NCBI RefSeq assembly: GCF_030553075.1
Contig: NZ_CP130701.1
Coordinates: forward strand, 1,612,001-1,676,000
DNA: 64,000 nt
Direction: 5' to 3'
Source: Halomonas sp. I5-271120
GTDB lineage: Bacteria; Pseudomonadota; Gammaproteobacteria; Pseudomonadales; Halomonadaceae
Shown: positions 46,234 through 56,767 of the stretch, piece by piece
Numbering within the stretch: position 1 is the first letter of the stretch
How the letters are laid out: each line of letters opens with the position of its first letter
Notes under the pieces: model-generated
Told to the model about the DNA's origin: nothing
The model's input: only the letters and a program-made list of their open reading frames with translations
Databases searched by the model: none
Translations under genes and position numbers: made by a program

Positions 46234-46896
46234 CTATGAATCAAGCGCTGCCGTGGCCAACTGTCGGTTCAGCTCGCTGACGCGCGCCTCGGGATCCTGA
46301 CCGCCGAAGACCGCGTCGACGGCGGCGGCGAGATCGGCACCGGCCCGGCGCAACGCGGCGATGTTATCGGCCCTGACGCCGCCGATCGCCACCCGCGGCA
46401 AGCCAAAACGCCCGGCCTGCTCAAGCAGCGATAGCGATGCCGGCGACGCGTATGGTTTGGTGCGGGAGTCAAAGAACCGCCCAAAGGCCAGGTAGGACGC
46501 ACCCTCAGCCACGGCCCGCTCGGCGAGATCCAGCCGATCGTGGCAGGTGACACCAACGATCGCGGAAGGCCCCAGCCGATAGCGAGCCTCGTCCACATGG
46601 CCATCCTGCTGGCCAAGATGGACTCCGACTCTCCGGTGGCCGGCCGAACGCAGGCGAGCGGCAAGCGCCAGGTCATCATTGATGATCAGCGGAACCTCAC
46701 TCGCCGCACAGCGCGCCGCCAGTTCGCTGGCCTGGCGCCAGCGCTTCTCGCCGTCGTCGGACTTGTCCCGGTATTGCAGCAGTGCCAAACCACCGCGCAG
46801 CGCTGCCTCACAGGCGTTCAGGAGGCGCTCGTCATCCGGCAGCAGGGCCGCGTCGGTAATGGCGTAGAGGCCACGGGTCCAGTCAGGCTCGATCAT
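46234..46896 (-). CDS. thiE: Thiamine phosphate synthase
   Basis: The 220-residue TIM-barrel enzyme joins HMP-PP and thiazole phosphate. It shows GLYAITD, ALRGGLALLQYRDK, LIINDDLALA, GVHLGQQDG, IVGVTCHD and YLAFGRFFDSRTKP, then VAIGGVRADNIAAL. ATG at 46896 follows GGAG, so the GTG two codons upstream is less likely. It comes two bases after thiD. Confidence 0.93.
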   Translation of the reverse strand: MIEPDWTRGLYAITDAALLPDDERLLNACEAALRGGLALLQYRDKSDDGEKRWRQASELAARCAASEVPLIINDDLALAARLRSAGHRRVGVHLGQQDGHVDEARYRLGPSAIVGVTCHDRLDLAERAVAEGASYLAFGRFFDSRTKPYASPASLSLLEQAGRFGLPRVAIGGVRADNIAALRRAGADLAAAVDAVFGGQDPEARVSELNRQLATAALDS

Positions 46897-46898
46897 CG

Positions 46899-47747
46899 TC
46901 ACTCCGAAGTGATGGCAGGGCTAGGATGGCGCCACAGGCGGCGTGGCAGCGTCTGCCTATCAGCCGGGCGCCAGCCATGGCGTAGCGTCTGCCAGGTGTA
47001 TTCCTGAGCCAGCTCACAGGCTTGAATCAGGCTCTCACCGGCCGCCAGATGAGCGGCCAGGGACGCGGCCAGGGTACAGCCAGAGCCATGAAAGCTGCCG
47101 GCCAGGCGCGGCCATTGCCACTGACGGCCATTGTCCGGCGTATGCAGGGTGTGGACAACCTTGTCGACGGCGCTCCCCGCCGCCGGCGCATCGGTCCCGG
47201 TCACCAACACCGCTTGGCATCCTGCGGCCATCAGCGCGATGGCGCGATCGGTATCATTCTGCCAACAGGAGTCGGTAAGCCGCGCCAGCTCGTCCCGGTT
47301 TGGCGTCAGGATATCCACCAGCGGCAGCAGCCGTTCATGAAAGGCATCGATCAGCTCGGCGGAGCTCAGCTCGCGCCCGCCGCCGGCGCGCAGCACCGGA
47401 TCGACCACCACCGGCACGCCGGGATAGCGACGCACGATATCGACCACCGCATCCAGGCTCTCGAGATCCGCCACCAGTCCCACCTTGATCGCTGAGACCG
47501 TGAATTCGCTCAGTGCAGCGGCCATGGCACGCATGTCATCGCCGCGACAGGGCATCACAGCGCTGACATCGCGACTGTTCTGCACCGTCAGTGCCGTGGG
47601 GATGGTAAGCGGCCAGGCCCCGCAGGCGCCGATGGTCTCGGCATCCGCGGTTAGCCCGGCGCCGCCGCTAGGGTCGTGACCGGCCAGCACCAGCACCACC
47701 GGCAGCTGGCGGGTGTCATGCAGTCCATATTCGTTGGCATCGGGCAT
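46899..47747 (-). CDS. thiD: Hydroxymethylpyrimidine/phosphomethylpyrimidine kinase
   Basis: The 282-residue ribokinase-fold enzyme phosphorylates HMP and HMP-P for thiamine. LVLAGHDPSGGAGLTADAETI, ALTVQNSRDVSAV, VVVDPVLRAGGG and LTPNRDELARL are present, then the catalytic FHGSGCTLAASLAAHLA. The frame is open to 47879, but MPDANEYG at 47747 is the likely start; it overlaps the hemJ stop by one base. Confidence 0.93.
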   Translation of the reverse strand: MPDANEYGLHDTRQLPVVLVLAGHDPSGGAGLTADAETIGACGAWPLTIPTALTVQNSRDVSAVMPCRGDDMRAMAAALSEFTVSAIKVGLVADLESLDAVVDIVRRYPGVPVVVDPVLRAGGGRELSSAELIDAFHERLLPLVDILTPNRDELARLTDSCWQNDTDRAIALMAAGCQAVLVTGTDAPAAGSAVDKVVHTLHTPDNGRQWQWPRLAGSFHGSGCTLAASLAAHLAAGESLIQACELAQEYTWQTLRHGWRPADRQTLPRRLWRHPSPAITSE

Positions 47748-48178
47748 CAAAATGGCTTGACCACCGCCAGGATCACCACCAGGACCAGCACCACGACCGG
47801 CGCTTCGTTGAACCAGCGGAAGAAGACGTGAGATTTCTGACAGGTGCCGGCGGCCAGTTTCTTCATATAGGCCAGGCACACGTGGTGATAGCCGATCAGC
47901 AGCACGACCAGGGTCAGCTTGGCGTGCATCCAGCCCTGGCTCATCAGCCCCGGCACCATCGCCAGCATGCTCGCACCAAGCACGATCACGGCGATCATCG
48001 ACGGCATCATGATGCCGCGATACAGCTTGCGTTCCATGGTGGTGAAGTAGCCGATCGCCTGCTCATCGCCGGCATCGCGGGCCATGGCGTGATAGACGAA
48101 CAGGCGCGGCAGGTAGAACAGCGCAGCAAACCAGGTCACTACGGCGATCAGGTGAAGGGCCTGAATCCATAAGTACAT
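47747..48178 (-). CDS. hemJ: Protoporphyrinogen IX oxidase HemJ (CopD-like fold)
   Basis: The 143-residue membrane protein has four hydrophobic segments. The MYLWIQALHLIAVVTWFAAL start includes the conserved His and Trp, and LFYLPRLFVYHA and ERKLYRGIMMPSM follow. MHAKLTLVVLLIGYHH carries the second conserved His and Lys. It oxidises protoporphyrinogen IX with heme. The ATG at 48178 follows GAGGAG; a longer frame to 48226 is unlikely. With hemL on the same strand it adds a second heme-pathway gene to the cluster. Confidence 0.9.
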   Translation of the reverse strand: MYLWIQALHLIAVVTWFAALFYLPRLFVYHAMARDAGDEQAIGYFTTMERKLYRGIMMPSMIAVIVLGASMLAMVPGLMSQGWMHAKLTLVVLLIGYHHVCLAYMKKLAAGTCQKSHVFFRWFNEAPVVVLVLVVILAVVKPF

Positions 48179-48232
48179 ACACCACTCCTCATAGGTCATC
48201 GCAGGGGTAGCGGCCCGCCGGGCCACGCCCGC

Positions 48233-50032
48233 TCACGGCGTGTAGCGATAGTAGTTCTCGATGCTCTCACGGGTGATGATACCGGAAATGCGCCGCTTGA
48301 TCGGCCCCATCGAGGTTTCAACGTAGAGCGCATCGACGCGCGCTTCGTTGAGCCGATCCAGCGCCTCGCTGAGGGTTGCCTCGAGATGAATTGGCGCCAT
48401 GTCCAGACGCTGGCCGGGCACTTCGAGCAGGTCGATCTGCTGCTCCTTGGCCCAGGCCTCATCGTCAAGCAGCACCCGGGCCAGATCCGCGGCCTTGAGC
48501 GCCAGGGTCGGCTTGTCGTCCCTTGAGCGCACGATCACCACCCAGGCCGGCTTGGCATGCAGCAGCGCCTCGGCTTCCTCGCGGCTCACCATGCGCTGGC
48601 TGCGTACCAGGCTGCGCTCCATTACCGCCGGCACCGAAACCCGTGACAGCGCCTGCGCCAGCGGCTGCTGCAAAGGATGCAGGCCATGGCGGGTCAGATT
48701 GATGAAGAACCCCTCGCAGCGACACAGGCGACGGGCGGTGAGCCCTGAAATGACCACCGCCAGCATGCCGGGCAGGATGATATTGGGGTTGTGGGTCAGT
48801 TCGAGCAGCGCCATCAGTGCCGCCAGCGGCGCCTGCAGCACCGCGCCCATCATCGCCGCCATGCCGAGCATGGCAAACAGCGACGGGTCCGCCGCCGCCG
48901 CGGGCCACAGCCAGTGGCCGAGCAGACCGCATAGCCCTCCGGCGGCAGCGCCAGACACCAGCACCGGCCCGATGATGCCGATGGGAATACCGCTGGCCAC
49001 GGTGAGCGCGGTCAGCCCCAGCTTGGCGAGCGCCAGGGCTACCAGCACGCTCACCGCCAGCTCGCCGTCCAGGGTGGCCGCCAGGCTGTCGTAGCCGATG
49101 CCCTGCACTTCGGGGTACCACCAGGCCACCAGTCCCGTGGCGAGCCCCACCAGGGTCAAACGCACCGCGACCGGCCAGGCAGCAAAGCCTGTCGTGAGTT
49201 TGGCCAGACGAATGAAGCCGCCGGACAGCAGGCCGATACCCAGCGCGCTGACCAGAATCCAGGAAAGGTTGAACCAGGAATCCAGCGCCACACTCGAGCC
49301 CTGGAAGGCCGGCTCGGTGGCGTAGACTAGCTGGGCGACGACCGCTCCCATGCTGGAGGCCAGGATCACCGGCATGAAGCCGGCGATGGTGTACTCCATC
49401 ATCACCACTTCCATGGCGAAGATGACTCCGGCGACCGGCGTATTGAAGGAGGCGGAGATGCCCGCCGCGGTGCCACAGGCGACAAGCACCCGCAGACTGT
49501 TGTGGGGCAGGCGCAGACGCTCGCCGATGCCGCTGACCGCCGCCGCGCCGAGATGGATCGCCGGCCCCTCGCGACCGGCGGAAAGCCCGCCGAGCACCGA
49601 GGCCACCCCGACCCACCACTGGTTGATCCAGTTGCGCATCGGAAAGCGTCCCTGATGATAGGTCAGCCGCTCGATCACATGCCCGACACCAAGCTTGCGT
49701 GCCGCCGGGGGCTGTCGCCACAGGCCCACCCCAATCAGCGCGACCGCCGCCAAGGGCAGAAGCGCACGAAACCAGGCAGGCAAGCCCTCGAAGGCCTCCG
49801 AATCGGCCCCAGGCATGAAGGCCAGCGCCCCCAGGTCCAGCAGCAGGCGAAAGCCCACCATCAGACTGCCGGTGGCGAGCCCGGCGATTGTCCCCAGCAC
49901 GCACAGCTGGGGAAGGGCATCGACGTTGGCCAGTTTGCGACGGAAAGTCGCAAGGCTCAGATCGGGAAGATGAGGGCGTGGCACGTCGGCGCGTCCTTGA
50001 CCAAGGGGCCCATGGTGGGGCCGGGATTCCAC
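48233..50032 (-). CDS. ClC-family chloride channel/antiporter with C-terminal CBS domains
   Basis: The long membrane protein has the ClC helices and selectivity-filter motifs: SAGREGPAIHLGAA (with the gating Glu of GREGP), AAGISASFNTPVAGVIFAMEVV, and SGIPIGIIGPVLVSGAAAGG. The final ~130 residues form a CBS pair (ERSLVRSQRMVSREEAEALL; HLEATLSEALDRLNEARVDALYVE). The proton-side Glu in AMEVVMME suggests a Cl-/H+ exchanger. Start is uncertain: GTG at 50032 has no clear ribosome site, while a GTG at 49984 has AAGGA before it. Confidence 0.9.
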   Translation of the reverse strand: MESRPHHGPLGQGRADVPRPHLPDLSLATFRRKLANVDALPQLCVLGTIAGLATGSLMVGFRLLLDLGALAFMPGADSEAFEGLPAWFRALLPLAAVALIGVGLWRQPPAARKLGVGHVIERLTYHQGRFPMRNWINQWWVGVASVLGGLSAGREGPAIHLGAAAVSGIGERLRLPHNSLRVLVACGTAAGISASFNTPVAGVIFAMEVVMMEYTIAGFMPVILASSMGAVVAQLVYATEPAFQGSSVALDSWFNLSWILVSALGIGLLSGGFIRLAKLTTGFAAWPVAVRLTLVGLATGLVAWWYPEVQGIGYDSLAATLDGELAVSVLVALALAKLGLTALTVASGIPIGIIGPVLVSGAAAGGLCGLLGHWLWPAAAADPSLFAMLGMAAMMGAVLQAPLAALMALLELTHNPNIILPGMLAVVISGLTARRLCRCEGFFINLTRHGLHPLQQPLAQALSRVSVPAVMERSLVRSQRMVSREEAEALLHAKPAWVVIVRSRDDKPTLALKAADLARVLLDDEAWAKEQQIDLLEVPGQRLDMAPIHLEATLSEALDRLNEARVDALYVETSMGPIKRRISGIITRESIENYYRYTP

Positions 50033-50133
50033 CTGTCATTGTCTGACATGTGTATCATATCGGGACCATCTCTTCAGACTCGACCGCATCGAGGTCGACC
50101 CAGTACCCAAGCCAGCACCTAAGGAGGGACATC

Positions 50134-51168
50134 GTGATCAAGGTGGGCATTGTCGGAGGCACCGGCTATACCGGCGTCGAACTGCTGCGGCTGCTGGCCC
50201 AGCATCCTCAGGTCGAAGTAGCGGCCATTACCTCGCGCTCTGAAGCGGGGCTCGCCGTGGATGAGCTCTACCCCAATCTGCGCGGCCACTATCCGGGCCT
50301 CGTCTTCACCGCCCCGGACGCCGAGCTGCTGGGCCGCTGTGATGCGGTGTTCTTCGCCACCCCGCACGGTGTCGCCCATGCGCTGGCCGGCGAGCTGCTC
50401 GAGCGCGGTACCCGGGTGATCGACCTGTCCGCCGACTTCCGCCTGGAAGACGCCGAGGAGTGGGCCGCGTGGTACGGCCAGCCCCACGGCGCCCCCGAGC
50501 TGTTGGACGAGGCCGTCTACGGACTTCCCGAAGTCAATCGCGAGGCAATCCGCCAGGCACGCCTGATTGCGGTGCCGGGCTGCTACCCCACCGCCGTGCA
50601 GTTGGGGCTCCTGCCGCTGCTCGAAGCCGGCCTGATCGATATCGAGCATGTGATCGCCGACTGCAAGTCAGGCGTCACCGGGGCCGGGCGCGGTGCCAAG
50701 GTGGGCTCGCTGCTGGCCGAGGCCAGCGAATCCATGAAGGCCTATGGCGCCAGCGGTCATCGCCACCTTCCCGAGATCCGCCAGGGCCTGGGTCGTGCGG
50801 CCAAGAGGCCGGTGGGCCTTACCTTCGTGCCCCACCTGACGCCGATGATTCGCGGCATCCATGCCACCCTGTACGGACGGCTGACACAGGAGCCTGACGA
50901 TCTGCAGGCGCTGTTCGAGACCCGCTTCAAGGACGAACCCGCCGTCGATGTCATGCCCGCCGGCAGCCACCCGGAGACCCGCAGCGTCAAGGGCAGCGAC
51001 ATTTGCAGGCTGGCCGTACATCGTCCCGGCGATGGCGACACCGTGGTGGTACTGTCGGTGATCGACAACCTGGTCAAGGGCGCCTCCGGCCAGGCCATCC
51101 AGAACCTCAACCTGATGTTCGGCTTCGACGAAATGACCGGCCTCCAGGCGCCGGCGCTGATGCCCTGA
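50134..51168 (+). CDS. argC: N-acetyl-gamma-glutamyl-phosphate reductase
   Basis: The 344-residue NADPH enzyme of arginine synthesis shows [38 protein letters not shown], the catalytic Cys in [16 protein letters not shown], and [13 protein letters not shown]. Length is normal. GTG at 50134 follows the strong AAGGAGG; an ATG at 50050 would add residues with no similarity. Confidence 0.97.
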   Translation: MIKVGIVGGTGYTGVELLRLLAQHPQVEVAAITSRSEAGLAVDELYPNLRGHYPGLVFTAPDAELLGRCDAVFFATPHGVAHALAGELLERGTRVIDLSADFRLEDAEEWAAWYGQPHGAPELLDEAVYGLPEVNREAIRQARLIAVPGCYPTAVQLGLLPLLEAGLIDIEHVIADCKSGVTGAGRGAKVGSLLAEASESMKAYGASGHRHLPEIRQGLGRAAKRPVGLTFVPHLTPMIRGIHATLYGRLTQEPDDLQALFETRFKDEPAVDVMPAGSHPETRSVKGSDICRLAVHRPGDGDTVVVLSVIDNLVKGASGQAIQNLNLMFGFDEMTGLQAPALMP

Positions 51169-51311
51169 TTCCCCTCCCCATGGGCGAGGCACGGGTACAA
51201 GTTGCCGTAAGGGTCTTTTTCCAGGGAAGGAAAAAGTAGCGTACAGGGAGGTATTCACAGCGCCCTTGCGGCATCTTGTGTCCGGTATGCTTCGCCCAAT
51301 CCCTAACAAAG

Positions 51312-51341
51312 TTGACCCTTTTGCTGGGGATTGGGGATAAT
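51312..51341 (+). promoter_or_regulatory. Sigma-70 promoter of erpA
   Basis: TTGACC (51312-51317) and GATAAT (51336-51341) are spaced by 18 bases, 42 bases before the erpA start. The -10 overlaps a small palindrome GGGGATAATCCCC. Confidence 0.6.
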
Positions 51342-51382
51342 CCCCACATCAACCCCATTCCATCAACCGCGGGAGAATCTCC

Positions 51383-51745
51383 ATGAGCGGTGCCGAATCC
51401 TTTGACCCCGGGTCCCTCAAGCCGATGCAGCTGTCCCAGAGCGCCCAGCGGCGCCTACGTGGGCTGATCGCCGAAGAGGGCAACTCCGCACTCAAGCTGC
51501 GTGTCTACGTCACCGGCGGTGGCTGCTCAGGCTTCCAGTACGGTTTCGATTTCGCCGATGATGCCAGCGATGACGATACCCTGATCGCCTTCGACGACGT
51601 CGCCATGATCGTCGACCCGCTGTCCTACCAGTATCTGGTCGGCTCCACGGTCGATTACGAGGAAGGCCTTGCCGGCGCCCGCTTCGTGATTCAGAACCCC
51701 AATGCCACCAGCACCTGTGGCTGTGGCGCCTCCTTCATGGTGTAA
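51383..51745 (+). CDS. erpA: Iron-sulfur cluster insertion protein ErpA
   Basis: The 120-residue A-type carrier has [13 protein letters not shown] and a C-terminal CGCGASFMV; its three cluster cysteines match the ErpA pattern. It passes 4Fe-4S clusters to targets such as IspG. No other suf or isc gene is near. An SD-like GGGAGA lies a short distance before the ATG. Confidence 0.94.
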   Translation: MSGAESFDPGSLKPMQLSQSAQRRLRGLIAEEGNSALKLRVYVTGGGCSGFQYGFDFADDASDDDTLIAFDDVAMIVDPLSYQYLVGSTVDYEEGLAGARFVIQNPNATSTCGCGASFMV

Positions 51746-51849
51746 ATCACCGTCAAAATGGCGCATTTTTCTTCAACTTGACGCTTCCCCGGGAACTCGC
51801 CATTGTTAAGGGCGTGTTCCGTAAACAAAATTTCCAAACGGGGAACCTC

Positions 51850-52614
51850 ATGTCAACACTGCATAAAAAAGCCTCTCTGCTTTCCTCTCTTGCCCTCGGC
51901 CTTGGCATGTCCACCCTTGCCAGCGCCGCCGACCAGCCGACCCTCGATGTGGTCACCGACCCGAGTTTCGTGCCCTTCGAGATGATGGATACCGACTCCG
52001 GCAAGATGGTCGGTTTCGATATCGACATCATCACCGAAGTCGCCGATCGCGCCGGCTTTGATGTCAACCTGAACACCATGGACTTCAACGGCATCATCCC
52101 GGCGATCCAGACCGGTAACGTGGATATCGCCATCGCCGGCATCACCATTACCGACGAGCGCGGCGAGATCGTCGACTTCTCCGATCCCTACTACGATAGC
52201 GGCCTGCGCATCATGGTCGCCGCCGACAACGATAGCGTCAGCACCATCGACGACCTGGCTGGCATGACCATCGGCACCAAGATCGGCTCAACCAGCTACG
52301 ACTACCTCACCGAGAACCTCGGCGACGAGGCAACCATCACGCCCTATCCGGGCAGCTCCGACATGTACATGGCCCTGCTCGGCGGCAGCGTCGATGCGGT
52401 CTTCTACGATGCCCCCAACGTCGGCTACTTCTCCAAGACCCGCGGCGAAGGCCGAGCCAAGGTCGTGGGACCACTCTATGAAGGCCAGCAATACGGCATC
52501 GCCCTGGTCAAAGGCAGCGAGTGGGTCAAGCCCGTCAACGATGCCCTCGCGGCCATGCGTGAAGACGGCACCTACGACGAGATCCACGAAAAGTGGTTTG
52601 GTAGCGCCGAATAA
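51850..52614 (+). CDS. glnH: GlnH-like amino acid ABC transporter substrate-binding protein
   Basis: The 254-residue exported protein has a signal peptide ([17 protein letters not shown]). [20 protein letters not shown], the [15 protein letters not shown] segment, [20 protein letters not shown] and [17 protein letters not shown] follow, close to E. coli GlnH in wording. It probably binds glutamine or a related polar amino acid. The frame opens at 51778, but MSTLHKK at 51850 gives the signal peptide. Confidence 0.88.
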   Translation: MSTLHKKASLLSSLALGLGMSTLASAADQPTLDVVTDPSFVPFEMMDTDSGKMVGFDIDIITEVADRAGFDVNLNTMDFNGIIPAIQTGNVDIAIAGITITDERGEIVDFSDPYYDSGLRIMVAADNDSVSTIDDLAGMTIGTKIGSTSYDYLTENLGDEATITPYPGSSDMYMALLGGSVDAVFYDAPNVGYFSKTRGEGRAKVVGPLYEGQQYGIALVKGSEWVKPVNDALAAMREDGTYDEIHEKWFGSAE

Positions 52615-52675
52615 TACGGCCAGCCGGCGCTGTGTCTGAGACGTTTGCGAACGGCCAGACATGGCTCAGTCGCAG

Positions 52676-52704
52676 GGGGTCGAGTCACTAGGCTCGACCC
52701 CTTT
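52676..52704 (+). terminator. Hairpin between substrate-binding protein and permease
   Basis: GGGGTCGAG and CTCGACCCC pair with a short loop, followed by TTTGC. A partial terminator here would lower permease and ATPase levels relative to the binding protein, a common arrangement. Confidence 0.55.
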
Positions 52705-52773
52705 GCGTAGCGCCCTCGGCAACGCCTTCTTTACCCCCTCTATTTGACGAAGCTTCTGGACGGGAGATCCCTC

Positions 52774-53445
52774 GTGGACGTCACCTTTCAATTCGACTGG
52801 CAGGCCGCCATATCCTCGATTCCCTACTTGCTGACGGGGATTCCCTACACCCTGCTGATCTCTTTCGGTGGTCTCGCCATCGGCTTTCTGATCGGCATCC
52901 TGTTTGGCCTTTTGCGCATCAGCCCGGTCGCTTGGCTGCGCATTCCAGCCATCGCCTATATCGAGATCTTCCGCGGCACGCCGGTGCTGGTGCAGGTGCT
53001 CTTCATCTTCTATGGCCTGCCGCAGATCATCGGCGGTCCGGTCAATGCGCTGGTGGCCGGCATCGCTGCCATCGCAGTCAACTCCGGCGCCTACATCTCG
53101 GAAATCGTGCGCGGCGGCGTGCAGTCCATCGAACGCGGCCAGCGAGAAGCTAGCCTGTCGCTGGGCCTGTCGCGTACCCAGTCGTTCCGCTACGTGATCT
53201 GGCCTCAGGCCTTTCGCCGCATGATCCCCTCGCTTGGCAACCAGGGCATCATCAGCATCAAGGATACCTCGCTGTTCTCGGTGATCGGCGTCGGTGAGCT
53301 GGTTCGCCAGGGGCAGATCTACATCGCCACCACCTTCAGTGCCCTGGAGGTCTACCTGATGGTCGCCATGCTGTATCTCGCGATCACCCTGAGCCTCTCG
53401 CTGGCCCTGCGCCTGCTCGAGCGCAAGGGACTGGTAGGTCAATAA
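52774..53445 (+). CDS. glnP: Amino acid ABC transporter permease (GlnP-like)
   Basis: The 223-residue inner-membrane protein has about five hydrophobic segments (YLLTGIPYTLLISFGGLAIGF onward). The EAA loop for ATPase contact is EASLSLGLSRTQSFRYVIWPQA (two parts), and FRGTPVLVQVLFIFYGLPQI is the HAAT-family signature. I choose the GTG at 52774, after GGGAGAT, over the TTG at 52744. Confidence 0.88.
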   Translation: MDVTFQFDWQAAISSIPYLLTGIPYTLLISFGGLAIGFLIGILFGLLRISPVAWLRIPAIAYIEIFRGTPVLVQVLFIFYGLPQIIGGPVNALVAGIAAIAVNSGAYISEIVRGGVQSIERGQREASLSLGLSRTQSFRYVIWPQAFRRMIPSLGNQGIISIKDTSLFSVIGVGELVRQGQIYIATTFSALEVYLMVAMLYLAITLSLSLALRLLERKGLVGQ

Positions 53446-53484
53446 CGCCGGTACACGCACATCGGTACAACTAGGGAACCGATC

Positions 53485-54258
53485 ATGACAGATATCAAGA
53501 CAGAGCCCGGCGCCGAGCTGATCGTGCGCATGGAGAAGGTCAACAAGTTCTTCGGCAGCCTGCACGTGCTGCAGGACATCGAGCTTTCGGTCAGCCACGG
53601 CGAGGTGGTGGTGATCATCGGGGCCAGCGGCTCTGGCAAGTCCACCCTGATCCGCTGCATCAACGGCCTAGAAGAATTCCAGCACGGCCATATCGAAGTC
53701 GACGGCAACGAGTTGCTGCCTAACGGCAAGAGCAGCAAGTCGCTGCAGACCATCCGCACCGAGGTCGGCATGGTCTTCCAGCAGTTCAACCTCTTTCCGC
53801 ACCTCAGCGTGCGCGACAACGTCACCCTGGCACCGATCAAGGTCCGTGGCAGCAGCAAGACAGAGGCCACCCAAAACGCCGACCGACTGCTTGAACAGGT
53901 CAACATCGCCGACCAGGCCGACAAGCTGCCAGGTCAGCTCTCAGGGGGCCAACAGCAGCGTGTGGCGCTGGCCCGTGCCCTTGCCATGGAGCCAAGGCTG
54001 ATGCTCTTTGACGAGCCTACCTCGGCCCTGGACCCGGAGATGATCGGCGAGGTACTGGATGCCATGCGCGAGCTGGCCAAGGCCGGCATGACGATGATGA
54101 TCGTTACCCACGAGATGGGCTTTGCCCGGGAAGTGGCCGACCGCGTGATCTATATCCACCAGGGTCAGATCGTCGAGCAGGGCAAGCCGGAAGACGTGTT
54201 CGACAACCCGCAGAATGAACGCACCCAGAGCTTCCTGGGCCGCGTGCTCAAACACTGA
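53485..54258 (+). CDS. glnQ: Amino acid ABC transporter ATPase (GlnQ-like)
   Basis: The 257-residue ABC subunit has Walker [18 protein letters not shown], a Q-loop in [16 protein letters not shown], signature [17 protein letters not shown] and Walker [16 protein letters not shown]. The switch His lies in [16 protein letters not shown]. It energises the GlnHP transporter and ends the operon before a strong terminator. Confidence 0.95.
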   Translation: MTDIKTEPGAELIVRMEKVNKFFGSLHVLQDIELSVSHGEVVVIIGASGSGKSTLIRCINGLEEFQHGHIEVDGNELLPNGKSSKSLQTIRTEVGMVFQQFNLFPHLSVRDNVTLAPIKVRGSSKTEATQNADRLLEQVNIADQADKLPGQLSGGQQQRVALARALAMEPRLMLFDEPTSALDPEMIGEVLDAMRELAKAGMTMMIVTHEMGFAREVADRVIYIHQGQIVEQGKPEDVFDNPQNERTQSFLGRVLKH

Positions 54259-54337
54259 TCGTCGGATTTAACGCATTGCCAATCTTCCAGTAATCGCTCA
54301 GGTACAGCTACAAAAGACCTGATAGTGGCACCTCACA

Positions 54338-54371
54338 GGGCCTGTCGACTTCTCGACAGGCCCTTTTTTTG
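54338..54371 (+). terminator. Rho-independent terminator after glnQ
   Basis: GGGCCTGTCGA and TCGACAGGCCC pair around CTTC, followed by TTTTTTT. Confidence 0.92.
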
Positions 54372-54782
54372 GGTTGTGGACAAGATTTTTTCACACAGGC
54401 CCCAAATCCTTCCACGACCGCCGGCATCAGCGTCTTCGCGGGTATCGGTTTCGCATGTTGACCGCCGCGGTAACAACCCAGGCTAGGCTCGGTGGATAAC
54501 CTTGGGTCATTTGCAACTGTGGACAAGGTGCTCTTTCGTCCACAGGCTCACGACAGACTGTACGCACGCCCTCCGCCGTTTTTCACACGATCGGTCAACA
54601 TTTCAGGGAACTGATAAATATGAGGATATCTTGGTTTTCCACAGAAAGTGTCCACACCAGTAGTTACTACAACAACAGAACTTCTTTCTTATTTAATCTG
54701 TATTTTATATAGAACCCTCGCTCAAGCGGCTGGCTGAGAATCCGGGTGTGGAAAACCCCTGACGGTTACCCACAGGAGGTTT
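54372..54782. other. DnaA-box cluster and AT-rich tract upstream of mnmG (candidate oriC)
   Basis: Near-consensus DnaA boxes in both directions lie at 54375-54383 (TGTGGACAA), 54491-54499 (GGTGGATAA), 54518-54526 (TGTGGACAA) and 54536-54544 (TCGTCCACA). Others lie at 54635-54643 (TTTTCCACA), 54648-54656, 54747-54755 and 54766-54774 (TTACCCACA). An AT-rich run at 54670-54712 could be the unwinding element. The position before mnmG (gidA) is that of E. coli oriC. No gene is seen in 54259-54862. Confidence 0.65.
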
Positions 54783-54862
54783 ATACTGTGCCGCTGCTTT
54801 CTCACCCCGTCGTTTGACGACGGTTATGGACACGGCGCCATCGGCGCCATTCGAGGTGCAAC

Positions 54863-56767
54863 GTGGATTACCCCGACCGTTTTGACGTCATCGTCATCGG
54901 CGGAGGCCATGCGGGAACCGAAGCCGCCCTGGCCTCTGCTCGCATGGGTGCCAAGACCCTGCTGCTGACCCACAACATCGAGACGCTGGGCCAGATGTCC
55001 TGCAATCCGGCCATCGGCGGGATCGGCAAGAGCCATCTGGTCAAGGAAATCGATGCGCTCGGCGGCGCCATGGCGCTCGCCACTGACCTGGGTGGCATCC
55101 AGTTTCGCCGGCTCAATGCCCGCAAAGGCCCCGCCGTTCGCGCTACTCGTGCTCAGGCCGACCGGGTCCGCTACAAGGCGGCGATTCGCGGCATGCTGGA
55201 AAACCAGCCCAACCTGACCATTTTCCAGCAGGCGGCCGGCGACCTGATCGTTGATGGCGACACCGTACGCGGCGCGGTCACCGAGACCGGTATCCGCTTC
55301 CTCGCCGAGAGCGTGGTGCTGTGCACCGGGACCTTCCTCGGCGGCGTGATCCATATTGGCCTCGACCAGAGCCGCGGCGGTCGCGCCGGTGACGCACCGT
55401 CCAATGCTCTGGCAGAGCGCCTGCGGGCGCTGCCGTTCAACGTGGCGCGCCTGAAGACCGGCACACCGCCGCGGATCGATGCCCGTACCGTCGACTTCAC
55501 CGATCTCGAAGAGCAACCCGGCGACAGCCCGGTTCCGGTGATGTCGTATCTTGGAAACCGGGAGATGCATCCCGACCAGGTCAGCTGTCACATCGCGCAT
55601 ACCAATGAGCGCACTCACGAGATCATCTTCGCCAACCTCGATCGGTCGCCGATGTATTCTGGCTCCATCGAGGGGGTCGGCCCGCGCTACTGCCCGTCCA
55701 TCGAGGACAAGGTGCACCGCTTCGCCGACAAGGCGAGCCACCAGATCTTCATCGAGCCCGAGGGCCTGGATACTCACGAACTCTATCCCAACGGGATTTC
55801 CACCTCGCTGCCCTTCGACGTGCAGCTCGAGGTGGTGCGCTCGATCAAGGGCTTGGAGAACGCGCACATCACGCGTCCGGGGTATGCCATCGAGTACGAT
55901 TTCTTCGATCCCCGCGATCTGAAGCACACCCTGGAAACCAAATTTGTCCACAACCTGTACTTCGCCGGCCAGATCAATGGCACCACAGGCTACGAGGAAG
56001 CCGGCGCCCAGGGGCTGCTGGCGGGCCTCAACGCCGCACGCCGCGCGCAAGGGCTCGAAGGCTGGTCACCGCGCCGCGATCAGGCCTATCTCGGGGTGCT
56101 GGTCGACGACCTGATCACCCTGGGGACTCAGGAGCCCTATCGCATGTTCACCTCGCGGGCCGAATACCGCCTGCTGCTGCGTGAAGACAACGCGGACCTG
56201 CGCCTGACCGAGATCGGTCGCGAACTGGGGCTGGTGGATGACGCCCGCTGGGAGGCCTTCACCACCAAGCGTGAGGCCATCGAACAAGAAGCCGAGCGTC
56301 TCAGGACGAGCTTCGTGCAGCCGGGCAGTGATGCCGCCGCCATGCTCGAGGCAAAAGTCGAGAAGCCGTTGACCCGCGAATACAGCCTCACCGAACTGCT
56401 GCGTCGTCCCGAACTCGAGTACGCCGATGTCGCCGGGCTTCCCGGGATAGCCGGTGAGCCGGTCGAGGATCCGGCGGTAGCCGAACAGGTGCAGATCCAG
56501 ACCAAATATCAGGGCTACATCGATCGTCAGCAGGAAGAAATCGACAAGCTCAAGCGCCACGAGGCGACGCCGCTTCCCGCTGAACTTGACTATCAGCGCG
56601 TCGAGGGGCTCTCGCATGAGATCCGCCAGAAGCTCGAAGCCGCTCGCCCAGAGACCCTGGCCCACGCCGCGCGTATCTCCGGGGTGACCCCGGCGGCGGT
56701 GTCGATCCTGCTGATCCACTTGAAGAAGCGTCGCCTGCTGGATGACAGTCAGGCGGTGAGCGCATGA
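54863..56767 (+). CDS. mnmG: tRNA uridine-5-carboxymethylaminomethyl modification enzyme MnmG
   Basis: The 634-residue FAD protein pairs with MnmE in U34 modification. It shows [59 protein letters not shown], and the family sequence [15 protein letters not shown]-terminal helices end LIHLKKRR. The start is GTG at 54863 after GAGGTG. It overlaps rsmG by ATGA. Confidence 0.97.
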   Translation: MDYPDRFDVIVIGGGHAGTEAALASARMGAKTLLLTHNIETLGQMSCNPAIGGIGKSHLVKEIDALGGAMALATDLGGIQFRRLNARKGPAVRATRAQADRVRYKAAIRGMLENQPNLTIFQQAAGDLIVDGDTVRGAVTETGIRFLAESVVLCTGTFLGGVIHIGLDQSRGGRAGDAPSNALAERLRALPFNVARLKTGTPPRIDARTVDFTDLEEQPGDSPVPVMSYLGNREMHPDQVSCHIAHTNERTHEIIFANLDRSPMYSGSIEGVGPRYCPSIEDKVHRFADKASHQIFIEPEGLDTHELYPNGISTSLPFDVQLEVVRSIKGLENAHITRPGYAIEYDFFDPRDLKHTLETKFVHNLYFAGQINGTTGYEEAGAQGLLAGLNAARRAQGLEGWSPRRDQAYLGVLVDDLITLGTQEPYRMFTSRAEYRLLLREDNADLRLTEIGRELGLVDDARWEAFTTKREAIEQEAERLRTSFVQPGSDAAAMLEAKVEKPLTREYSLTELLRRPELEYADVAGLPGIAGEPVEDPAVAEQVQIQTKYQGYIDRQQEEIDKLKRHEATPLPAELDYQRVEGLSHEIRQKLEAARPETLAHAARISGVTPAAVSILLIHLKKRRLLDDSQAVSA

